A DNA stretch of 26,971 nt from Chara braunii. Its lineage: Eukaryota; Streptophyta; Charophyceae; Charales; Characeae. The first letter of the stretch is position 1; the number at the start of each line of letters is the position of its first letter. The stretch is taken from NCBI GenBank assembly GCA_003427395.1, contig BFEA01000303.1:138730-165700 (forward strand), written 5' to 3'. A program made the position numbers and the translations under genes. Positions 1-7,902 of this stretch are shown piece by piece. Below the pieces are notes generated by a model, which did no database searches, was not told the DNA's origin, and saw only the letters and a program-made list of their open reading frames with translations.

Positions 1-945
1 GTTCTATTCATCTCGAAGCCCAAGCCACTCAGGTAAGTGCCGTGCACCTACGGGATGCCCATGTATGTGTGCATGGTATTGATTGTTCTGTCGGGGTTAT
101 TCTGGGTTTCTTTCCTACTCCTATGTGGTCTTGATTGTGTGATTGAATGTGTGTGAAATACTTACTCACCTGATGGATGGAGAAATGAAGTATCTTGATT
201 TGAATGCCGAGTCCTTCTACAGTGCTTTGTCTTTTCATCTTTGAACGGCTGTAGTCTGTAGGTTCTGCCAGAAGTTGAAATTCATTTTCAGTACGGTAGA
301 GACAGAAACTTAGTCCAGGTGGGACTCCTCTTGGTTGGGACTCGGTCACGACCTACGTGGGACCCTTGGGAACCAGTGGGACCGGGCCCAAACAAGAAGA
401 GCCCCTTGGACCCGAATCTGTTAGGCATTAGTCAATTCTCTTCCTAACTGGGATCCGAAGTTTATTCTTCTTGGTTAGGGCACCCATTGCCGAGGGGATC
501 TCGGTTGAGACGTTTCGCATGCTTTGGGTTGCACCGTCCGTGGCTTGACTCGCACCCTATACACCACTCAATTCTCCACTGTTGCATGTAGTCATTCGTT
601 GTCTGATTTGCTGTATAGTCACGGAGACTCGAGAGGACCTCGTATACAGTCTGATCAGACTGAGTCGCTGGATCAGACCTCTCATGTGAATTTGATTTTA
701 TCTTTTTGTTGTTTGCTGCTCTCTAGTCTAATGTAGTGCCACTCCGGCTAGGAGTTCTACCTTCTCTTCTTTGAGTTTTTTTGTTTCTTGTCCTGAGTTC
801 ATATTTTGATGCTCGTAGAGACTCGTAGACAAAAGGAAGAGAGAGAGAGAGAAGAGAGAGTGAGAGCACCCATCTTGAGGGACTTGCGGAAATGGGCGAT
901 GCAAGGCTTTTGTGGCCTTAAAGGCCCAACTGGATGCAGTCGTAA
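1..945. other. Non-coding flank and possible leader upstream of element 1
   Basis: I see no convincing gene here. The short open frames lack family motifs and domain-like composition. A perfect consensus 5' splice-donor word CAGGTAAGT lies at 30-38. A short palindrome (AGTCTGATCAGACT) occurs near 645-662, and a GA-rich microsatellite spans about 836-866. An LTR matching the downstream LTR of element 1 (6296-7587) should lie here if the element were complete, but I could not recognise one. The 5' LTR is therefore missing, diverged beyond recognition by eye, or replaced. From about 903 onward a frame rich in Ala, Leu and Lys looks like the first part of Gag. Confidence 0.5.
669..679 (+). promoter_or_regulatory. 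Possible primer-binding site of element 1 (weak)
   Basis: TGGATCAGACC resembles, with a gap, the initiator-Met tRNA primer-binding site TGGTATCAGAGC that is common in plant LTR retrotransposons. A near-identical TGGATCAGATCC occurs at the equivalent place upstream of the element 2 gag, on the minus strand near 18440. No LTR end was recognised immediately upstream. This is a suggestion from a short match only. Confidence 0.2.
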
Positions 946-996
946 ACGAGGATAAACCATTGTTCCAAACTCTCTGTCCTCAAAACAGTCCCCTCC

Positions 997-2403
997 TTGC
1001 CTGACACTGAGGTCAGGAAGGAGATAATCGCATATGTACGTGCTCTTATAGACTTTCACCTACTCTGTGGCGTCCCTGTTCAGATCACGAAACTTTCTGC
1101 TGAGATAAGTGAACTGCGGGCAAAGATGGTAGAAATGGCCAAGGAGCATAGCGATCAGATGCGGCAGTTGACAAATCTGCACAAGGACCAGATTCCTAAT
1201 CCTCTTCCTCTACCTTCTGCCTCCAATGTTGCTAACCAGTCTGTCCTCACTCCTCTCCATACCTTTACTCATTCTCAAAGTGTGGTTCCATCGGGACCTG
1301 CAGTAGGTGCAGACCCCGCTGCCGCTACAACAAGTGACGGCGCAGGGAATTCTGCAACTGCTACAACCTCGAGTTTGGATACAGCAATTGTTGGTACCAG
1401 CCATAGAAATCCCTATGTGGACAGGAAGGCGGTCCCAGTACCGTCTAAGTACGACGACAAGGAAGACGTTGAGTCCTGGATCAACTCCATGAGAGCTTAC
1501 TTCGAGGTGTTGGGAACTCAGCCAGTGAGCCAGTCCTTGATCATGGGGACCAACGTCGAGCCCGCCGTACGAGGCTTCTTAGAAGTCCAAGCTTCACAGG
1601 CCGGGTGCACCAAGATCAATCTGACGCAGTGGCTTAAAGCCACACCAATAACCACACTTGAGGAGATCCTAATCAAACAGTTTAAGGATCCACATACTGC
1701 TGCAAGAACAAGGAAGAGACTTGATGATCACAAGCGCAGCAAGTGGACGGGCACCATGCATAATCTGCAACTGTTTGTCAGCGAACCATTTGCGATACCC
1801 GGACTGGAAATGACTACACCATCATGCTTGGAAGTAGTGAAAGGTACGGTTCCCACTACCTACATGCATCGCCTAGGCAGAGAGCTCATTGGTTACATTG
1901 ACTGGCTTTCCCTCATGCAGGATGTGGTCAGCCTTGAGGCACAAGATCTCATTACCCCAACTCGCAGCAAAAAACCTATTGGCGGCAAACGGTTGAGGGG
2001 CAGCAACCGTTTTGTTGTGCATGACCTGTTGGAGGCCAATGAGGAGGCCTATGCAGACAACCCCACTCTTGGTGACGACCAAGAACAAGACCCTGACACG
2101 GCCTACTCTTCAACCCATGACTCTGATGTGAATAATGAAGAGGAAAAATTAAATGCCTTTAGAAAGTCTGCCAATGTCAAGGGACCAAACCGGAGTTCAG
2201 GGAAGAACTATGTCCAACTTCCCAAGGGAGTCAAAATCCCAATGAAACCGGAGGATGCAGCCACTAAACCATGGGTTGACCTCCGGATCACTGAAAATGA
2301 TTGGAGGGTTAGACTCAAGAAAGGGGTATGCCTGCATTGCCAGAAACCGAACCACAGAGTACAAGAATGTTATAGGTTGCAGGGAAACCAGAACTGGGCG
2401 TAG
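997..2403 (+). CDS. gag: Gag polyprotein of Ty3/gypsy element 1 (probably 5'-frameshifted)
   Basis: This frame encodes the structural capsid/nucleocapsid protein of a retrotransposon, which assembles virus-like particles in the cytoplasm. The open frame has about 468 codons. The N-terminus contains a helical, coiled-coil-like stretch (residues about 25-65), followed by a Ser/Thr/Ala-rich linker. A retrotransposon-gag-like region starts near residue 150 (VPSKYDDKEDVESWINSM). The zinc knuckle is C445-x2-C448-x4-H453-x4-C458 (CLHCQKPNHRVQEC). The TAG stop at 2401-2403 comes ten codons after the knuckle. There is no ATG at the 5' end of the frame; the first in-frame ATG is near 1126. A coding-like stretch at about 903-1004 lies in another frame (FVALKAQLDAVVNEDKPLF), so a one-base indel near 985-1000 probably separates the original start. 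Pol follows in the -1 frame. Confidence 0.8.
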   Translation: MPDTEVRKEIIAYVRALIDFHLLCGVPVQITKLSAEISELRAKMVEMAKEHSDQMRQLTNLHKDQIPNPLPLPSASNVANQSVLTPLHTFTHSQSVVPSGPAVGADPAAATTSDGAGNSATATTSSLDTAIVGTSHRNPYVDRKAVPVPSKYDDKEDVESWINSMRAYFEVLGTQPVSQSLIMGTNVEPAVRGFLEVQASQAGCTKINLTQWLKATPITTLEEILIKQFKDPHTAARTRKRLDDHKRSKWTGTMHNLQLFVSEPFAIPGLEMTTPSCLEVVKGTVPTTYMHRLGRELIGYIDWLSLMQDVVSLEAQDLITPTRSKKPIGGKRLRGSNRFVVHDLLEANEEAYADNPTLGDDQEQDPDTAYSSTHDSDVNNEEEKLNAFRKSANVKGPNRSSGKNYVQLPKGVKIPMKPEDAATKPWVDLRITENDWRVRLKKGVCLHCQKPNHRVQECYRLQGNQNWA

Positions 2404-3311
2404 AGTTGACATCAGAATCCTCTACGGCAAGGGAGGCTGAACCTGATGAAGATCAACAGTCCTCTCTTGAAGCCCCATCGTCTGCTGAATCCGAGGCTGG
2501 AGTTTGTCATGCTTTGTATGTAGAGCCTTGGGAGGAGTTTGAGACGGTCGACTTTCACTATCACTTAGAGCATTGGGATGAGATGAAACACCAGCGTGCT
2601 CAAGGGACAGTGAAGTTAATCTTCTTCAAACTTCTCATAAACCACCGCCATCTCCGTGTCTTGATTGATTGTGGTGCGACAACTAACTTCATGTCACCAC
2701 TCGGGATACGCAAAGTGGGCTTGGGGATGAAGCAAGTGGCTTTGCAAAACCCTTGCCGGACTCAAGTAGGCAACAAAGAGGTTGTCTCATCTACGCATGC
2801 AGTCAAAGGTGTGCGCACTACCTTTGACAATGACAAGACAGTCACCCACGCTTTGAACTTCTATGTCCTTGACAAGTGTCCCTTCGATGCAGTCCTTGGC
2901 TTGGGCTGGCTGCAGTCCCAATGCAAATGGACCAAGTGGAAGGAGCCACTTTTCATGGTCAACGATGCTCAAGGGAACGAGGTTCCCGTCCTCTTGGATG
3001 AGAAGCACGAGTCCCCAATGACTTTTCTCAATGCCATGCAGTTTTGCAAAAAGTGGCGAAAGCACAAAGAGGACGAACAAATGTATGTTGCCTCTGTTCG
3101 CCCTACTCATGTGACATCTACTTTTGCGGCTAGTACCAATACTACTTCACCTAATGAGTCTACTTCTGGCCCTTCTACGTCTCTACCTTCTACTAGTCCA
3201 AATGACACTACTTCAGATTCGGTCGCCCTCATTCATAATCTGCAACATGATCTAGGTGACCCGTTTGGTGATCCTTCACCCCCACCGACCCCAACCAGCA
3301 TTCAAAACTAA
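2376..3311 (+). pseudogene. pol: Pol N-terminal part with aspartic protease, element 1
   Basis: The frame opens at 2376 in the -1 frame relative to Gag and has no good ATG, which fits expression by frameshifting. An acidic, Ser-rich linker of about 70 codons precedes a retropepsin-like domain. The active-site motif is VLIDCGATTNF, with the catalytic Asp codon at 2667-2669. The usual D-S/T-G triad is D-C-G here, which is unusual and may be damage. FDAVLGLGWL near 2886 matches the conserved flap/helix region of gypsy proteases (I/L-L-G-x-x-W-L). A Ser/Thr/Pro-rich linker follows, then an in-frame TAA at 3309-3311. The reverse-transcriptase region continues in the same frame immediately after it, so the TAA is a lesion within pol. 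Confidence 0.75.
2382..2448 (+). promoter_or_regulatory. Putative -1 ribosomal frameshift signal: GGGAAAC plus pseudoknot
   Basis: In the gag frame the codons read cag gga aac, so G-GGA-AAC (2382-2388) is an X-XXY-YYZ slippery heptamer in the correct phase. The overlap between the gag stop (2401-2403) and the last pol-frame stop (2373-2375) is short and contains it. Downstream, 2399-2405 (CGTAGAG) can pair with 2420-2426 (CTCTACG), giving a 7 bp stem. Loop bases 2410-2415 (CATCAG) can pair with 2443-2448 (CTGATG), giving 6 bp. Together these form an H-type pseudoknot after a 10-nt spacer. GGGAAAC is a known -1 site in several retroviruses. Pairing was worked out by eye; function is inferred. 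Confidence 0.6.
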
Positions 3312-4142
3312 CTTGATCGATTTCCGGAAGTTCTGGCCGAACCACGTGGAGTTCCCACGCGAATGGTCCGACACACAATCGAGTTGGTCGAGGGTGCTGT
3401 TCCGCCAAAGGGCTGCGTGTACCGAATGGGATCCGGCGAGTTGGAAGAACTCCGGAAGCAAATCGACGAAATGATCGACAAGGGTTGGATCAAACCTAGC
3501 GCGTCTGAATTTGGTGCACCTGTTTTGTTTGTCCCTAAGAAAGGAGGCAAGCTCCGTATGTGTATCGATTATCGCGGTCTAAACCGCATCACCAGAAAGA
3601 ATGCATATCCATTGCTACACATAGATGACTTAGTTGATGCTGCCGGTGGGTGCAAGGTCTTCTCCAAGATCGATCTCAAGTTTGGCTACCACCAGATTGA
3701 CGTCGATCCTGCGAACCAGCATAAGACTGCGTTCAAGACACACGATGGGCTTTACGAATTTATCGTAATGCCCTTCGGCCTCACGAACGCACCAGCCAAC
3801 TTTCAAAGCCTTATGGATAAGGTCCTCCGCGAATAGATTGGTCGGTTTGTGGTGGTGTATCTCGATGATATTCTGATCTTCAGCAAATCCATTGAGGAAC
3901 ACATGAAGCACCTTGAGGAAGTGTTCACCATCCTCAAGAAAACGCAACTCCATCTGAACTTAGAAAAATCTGAGGTTGGGAGGGATAGCGTCATCTATCT
4001 TGGGCATCGGTTGTCTGCTGCCGGCCTCAAGCCTGAGGCAACCAAGGTTGAGGTCATACGCAATTGGCCTCAACCCGTGAACATCCACGAACTGCGTTCT
4101 TTCCTTGGTCTTGCATCGTAATGTCGGAAGTTTGTACCCTGA
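3312..4142 (+). pseudogene. pol: Reverse transcriptase domain of pol, element 1
   Basis: RNA-dependent DNA polymerase that copies element RNA inside particles. RT hallmarks appear in order: a Gly/Trp-Ile segment before the fingers (DKGWIKPS), VLFVPKKGGKLRMCIDYRGL, the KIDLKFGYHQI catalytic-Asp block, MPFGLTNAPANFQ, and YLDD at 3858-3869. The last is followed by ILIFSKS, and YLGHRLSAAGLKP marks the thumb. In-frame TAG at 3834-3836 cuts the domain just before YLDD. TAA (4119-4121) and TGA (4140-4142) interrupt the connection to RNase H (RSFLGLAS...). There are no frameshifts, so the frame reads from 3312 onward at constant phase. The protein cannot be made intact without readthrough. Confidence 0.85.
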
Positions 4143-4799
4143 TTCTCTATTGTTGCTCGCCCGTTGTCCCGATTGACAAGTAAGAATGTATCTGACGCAT
4201 GGGATGCAACATGTGAGACCGCATTTCAAGCCTTGAAAGAGGCCTTGGTAAGTTACCCTGTACTCCGCATTGCAGATTCCAAACTAACATTCGTAGTTAC
4301 TACGGATGCTAGCCAATATGGCATTGGCGCAGTGATGCAACAAGATGACGGCGATGACTTGCGTCCGCTCGAATACTACAGCAAATGCATGCCCAGCAAA
4401 AAGGTAGCCACTTCCACCTACATGCGCGAGCTCTACGCTTTGCGTATGGCTTTGGATCATTGGAAGCACTATCTTTTGGGACCCCACTTCAAAGTGTTCT
4501 CAGATCATGAGACTTTAAAGTGGATCAAAGAACAAACCACCTTGTCCCCTACATTGCTTCGCTGGTTCCATGAGGTAGACATTTTTGATTTTGAGCTAAG
4601 ACACAAAAAGGGTTGTTATAATCGAGTTGCTGATGCGTTGTCTCGCCACCCCGAGTACATGACTTGCCTTGTGAATTCCTACGACCTCTGGAAGAAACTG
4701 AAGGAGGAGATTGTAGAACACACTGGCAAAGACCCGGACCTTAGTCCCATCCTTGAGCAGTTGCGGGCTGACCCCAATAGTCAGCCTGATTTTCACTAG
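4143..4799 (+). pseudogene. pol: RNase H domain of pol, element 1
   Basis: RNase H removes the RNA strand during reverse transcription. The segment keeps the pol frame after the TGA at 4140. Visible motifs are VVTTDASQYGIGAV (first Asp), YMRELYALRMAL (Glu), FSDHETLKWI (second Asp) and NRVADALSR (final Asp region), the standard order for gypsy RNase H. The segment ends at an in-frame TAG (4797-4799) in the tether to integrase. The integrase reading continues at once in the same frame (YGGLVFRRYG...), so this stop is a point lesion and not a gene boundary. Confidence 0.85.
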
Positions 4800-6284
4800 T
4801 ATGGAGGACTAGTTTTCCGACGTTATGGAAACAACGACCGTTTGTGTGTGCCCAACCATGAGCCTCTCCGCACGCACTTCTTGGACTTGGCTCATGGCCG
4901 AAGTGGACACTTCGGCATGGCAGAGACGTACGGAAGCCTATTGAGACAATTTTATTGGCCTGGTATGAAGGGATCTGCTGAAAAAATTATGGTTGAGTGT
5001 CAAGTATGTCAACAGATCAAACCATGTAGGCAAAAGCCCATGGGGCTACTTACACCCGTTCCCATTCCCGATGGACCCGGGGAGTCCGTCTCTATCGACT
5101 TCACCGACATGGGAAAGATAAGTAAGAATGACTATTGGCAGGTAATGGTGATTGTTGACCGCTTCTCTAAATTCCTTAATCTGATTCCTTTGCCATCTCA
5201 TGCCCCAACTGAATTGGTGGTCCGTGAGTTTGAACAGAAGTACATTCTGCAGTTCGGAACCCCGAAAACTCTTGTGAGTGATCGGGAGCCACGCTTCATA
5301 AGTACCGAATGGAAGGACTTCACATCCCAACTCCCTGGCCTCAGACTATGCATGACATCTGGCCGACATCCCGAAGCCAACGGTTTGGTTGAGGAGATCA
5401 ACCAGACTGTGTTCCAACTTCTTTGCGCTTTAATCATTCCGGATCAGAAAACATGGGATGAAGAGCTGTATTCAGTCAAGGGGTTGTACAACAACTCCAT
5501 CAATTCTTCCACCGGCATGACGCCGAACAGGTTGCATTACGGTTGGCAGATTCGTAATCCTCTCTCCTACTTATTCCCTGAACAGCCAGCTGGTCTAATG
5601 CCTGATAGGCGTGGCTTCAGTGTCAAGTACGATCGCTTGCTCAAAGTTGCCATCGCAGCAATGACCAAGCGACAACACGCAATGATCCATCATGCAAACA
5701 AGAAGCGCAAACCTTCTGATATTGAAGTGGGAAGTTATGTCTGGGTCAAGATGTCTGAATTCTCAGAAGAAGAGGGAGTGTCACACAAACTTCTCCCGCT
5801 CTATTACGGTCCGTGGGAAGTTCTGGATGTGATTGGCGATGATGGGTTCGGCCCTTCATACACAGTTGCTGTGTCGCCACATCTGCGCACATACCCCGTC
5901 TTTCATGCATCAAAACTTTATATACACTGTGATGCTAAGTCCTTCGACTACCGTGAAGACATGATTCCTCGTGCGATCAATGGCGGTCATGAGATAGATA
6001 GAATCAAACAGCACGTACGGAAGGGATGTAACAGAGAGTATCAGGTTCACTTTATGTATCACCCGTTGGACGATCTATACTGGATTTCCGAAAAGGAACT
6101 GCTGCGCAACACACCTCGCGTTGTTAAAGCCTATGAGCGACAAATCGCCTTTGATGCTGTACCTAAAATCGCTGCGAAGCTCACTGTGACAGAGTACTTC
6201 CGAAATCTCTTTGCTTTGTTTGCTTACAACGCGTTTGTTGGGGACTCAGACCGAGTTACTCGCTTGAAGGGACCTCGCTCTTAA
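4800..6284 (+). pseudogene. pol: Integrase of element 1 with chromodomain-like tail
   Basis: Inserts the element cDNA into chromosomes. An HHCC zinc-binding segment lies near residues 10-60 of this part (LAHGRSGHFGM ... CQVCQQIKP). The catalytic core shows the three acidic positions in SIDFTDMG, LVSDREPRF and HPEANGLVEEINQ, a D,D-35-E arrangement. A GPY/F-like module follows (LYYGPWEVLDVIG ... PVFHASKL). The C-terminus (HEIDRIKQHVRKG...REYQVHFMYHPLDD) resembles the chromodomain-like tail of chromoviruses, which in that group directs insertion to modified histones. This 480-codon stretch is itself uninterrupted and ends with TAA at 6282-6284, overlapping the polypurine tract. Confidence 0.85.
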
Positions 6285-6295
6285 GGGGGAGGTAG
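6283..6295 (+). promoter_or_regulatory. Polypurine tract of element 1
   Basis: AAGGGGGAGGTAG directly follows, and overlaps, the integrase stop and abuts the TG of the LTR at 6296. This is the expected position and composition of the plus-strand DNA primer of an LTR retrotransposon. The solo LTR at 7903-9097 lacks a purine tract at its corresponding outer edge, which supports the assignment. Confidence 0.75.
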
Positions 6296-7587
6296 TGTGA
6301 TGACCTGACCAAACACGGACTGAGACACACAACTGATTTTTGAGTTTTGCCCATGGACTGAATGCCTTGCTGAGTTTCCCGCTTGCTACTAAGTTCTCTA
6401 AGTCTGTGTGTGTGCACGCTTGCTGGTCTGCATGTCTGTCTGAGTGCTTGATGGCTTGAGTGTGTGTGTGACCCGCTTGTTCGTTCGTTGGGCCCTTAGG
6501 GCCGGTACTTACCTGTGGCCGTGACATTGAGGATTGCAGTGGGGGAAAACACTCAAGTGGCGGGGGAAGAGGCCCGCAACACTTGAAGCAGCAGGGAAAC
6601 ACTCAAGTAGCGGGTAGGCCGGTACCACACCCTGAAGAGGTAGATTACTAGATGTGCCGGGTACTCGAGGCCGATCAGAAGAAGACAAAAGTTGCATTTT
6701 CAGAGGCCCAGTAGTTGTAGGCTAGGTCTAGGCTGGAACCAGTCCAACCAGTCTGAGTCTAGGGCCTGTACGGGCTATCAGAGTCTGCAATGATGTTTCC
6801 CTCCGGAAGGGAGGAGGTACCGGTTGCTTGGAAGGCCGAGCGGCCTGGAAGTCACCACCCAAGAGGCAAGCAGGCCGCTATATCTCCAGGCCGGGCAAAA
6901 AGCCCAGCCTCATTGTCGGTGTGCAAGTTTGGCGACACACTGGTTGGAGCACTGGCTGGAGCAGCGCTAGCACTCAGCAGCGCTGCTGGGGAAGGAGCAA
7001 GGACACGGAGGAGGAAGAAGGCCAAGGCTAGGGAGGAGCGCCAGAGGTACTTACCTGGCTATGGTGGCAGCCATCTTCATCACCTTGGTGGGCGCTGCAG
7101 CAAGAAGACCCCAGTTGGGGGAAAGCTACACCAAGAAGCTTCGAGGCAGAGTCAGGCATGGCGGCCAGAGCTAGAGCAGCCATAGCTGCTTTCGGTTGTC
7201 CTTTGGACATCAGGGCAAGGCCCTAGTAGTCCGCCATAGCCTCGGCCTATGAAGAGTGGGAGAGACGGCCATGGCTATGGTGGACCTCAAGTGATACCTG
7301 CAGTAGAAGAGGGATTCGGACATTGATTGTGGTTCAGCCATTCAACGTTGTATTATCATTTCGTGTGTGATTAAGGGAGGAGGAGATAAGGAGGAAGAGA
7401 GAGTTTGGCAAAGAAGAAGAGCTTTATCATTTGTCTATGATGATGTACATCATCTTCTTCTTCTTTCTTACTTCTTCTTCTTCTTCTAACCTTCTCTCTC
7501 CTCTCAAGTTCATTCATTTCTTTTGCAATTGGACGGCATTGTACTATCTGATGAATGTGTATCTCGAAATTGGCCAGTATCATAACA
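6296..7587 (+). repeat. 3' LTR of element 1
   Basis: Begins TGTGATGACC and ends CATAACA (TG...CA). It aligns over nearly its whole length, in inverted orientation, with 7903-9097, which fixes both ends. Near 6560-6610 it carries an extra segment of about 50 bp that partly duplicates the motif AACACTCAAGT. Near 7489-7524 it has a further insertion absent from the other copy. It contains a CTT-rich microsatellite near 7455-7490. Its antisense strand carries two perfect splice-donor words CAGGTAAGT, at 6507-6515 and 7049-7057. Short open frames in it are low-complexity and differ between copies, so I do not call genes. Confidence 0.75.
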
Positions 7588-7902
7588 AGGATAAAAATAG
7601 TGCAGACGGGGCTGGTTAACCATTACTTACCTGGGGCACAGGGGTGGGCTGTGAGCACACCTTTAGACAGTCGTTGGTGACAAAGACAATCAAGTAGGAT
7701 TCAGAGGGATGGTGGGTTCCTGTTGATATCTCGATTATTTGTTTCTGTTCATTTTCCATTCAGCATACATCTGTGCAACTGATTGTATTTCTATTTTTTA
7801 TTAATAAGATGTTACAGACTGCTGACATCTTACAAACTGTGATAGTGAGAACAATGTTAGTTTGCCTATTCTGTTTCTGACTTAGCAGCTGTTTTAGAAC
7901 TA
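7588..7902 (+). repeat. LTR/leader fragment of an element-2-family retrotransposon, left part
   Basis: By eye this aligns with the minus strand of about 18930-18640, upstream of the element 2 gag. Shared words include AGGRTAAAWA at the start, an exact GGGCACAGGGGTGGGC at about 7634-7649, CATACATCTG and GACKGACTGCT-like blocks. The alignment begins exactly where the element 1 LTR ends (7587/7588). It is interrupted at 7902/7903 by the inverted solo LTR and resumes at 9098. No open reading frame of interest is seen. Confidence 0.55.

Larger units (their letters stand above)
879..7587 (+). mobile_element. Ty3/gypsy LTR retrotransposon (element 1), defective
   Basis: The coding order is gag with a zinc knuckle, then protease, reverse transcriptase, RNase H and integrase, with a GPY/F-like and chromodomain-like tail. 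That order defines Ty3/gypsy (Metaviridae), chromovirus branch. The pol frame is followed directly by a polypurine tract and a TG...CA LTR. The left edge is uncertain because no matching 5' LTR is visible. Pol contains five in-frame stops and the gag 5' end appears frameshifted, so this copy should be non-autonomous. Its 3' LTR adjoins sequence homologous to the LTR/leader of element 2 at 7588, so it appears inserted in an element-2-family LTR. Confidence 0.85.

Noticed and set aside
29-349. 106-codon minus-strand frame
   Set aside because: No ATG start, no recognisable motif, ordinary non-coding composition.
838-866. GA-rich run as polypurine tract
   Set aside because: Lies at the 5' side of element 1, not next to a 3' LTR; a simple microsatellite explains it.
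3309-4799. Idea that in-frame stops mean a reassigned genetic code
   Set aside because: All three stop codons occur within pol and the transposase, and natural stops are also used, so no single reassignment explains them.
6790-7185. 131-codon plus-strand frame in the LTR
   Set aside because: The corresponding frames of the inverted LTR copy differ in length and reading and no motif is seen. It is LTR sequence.
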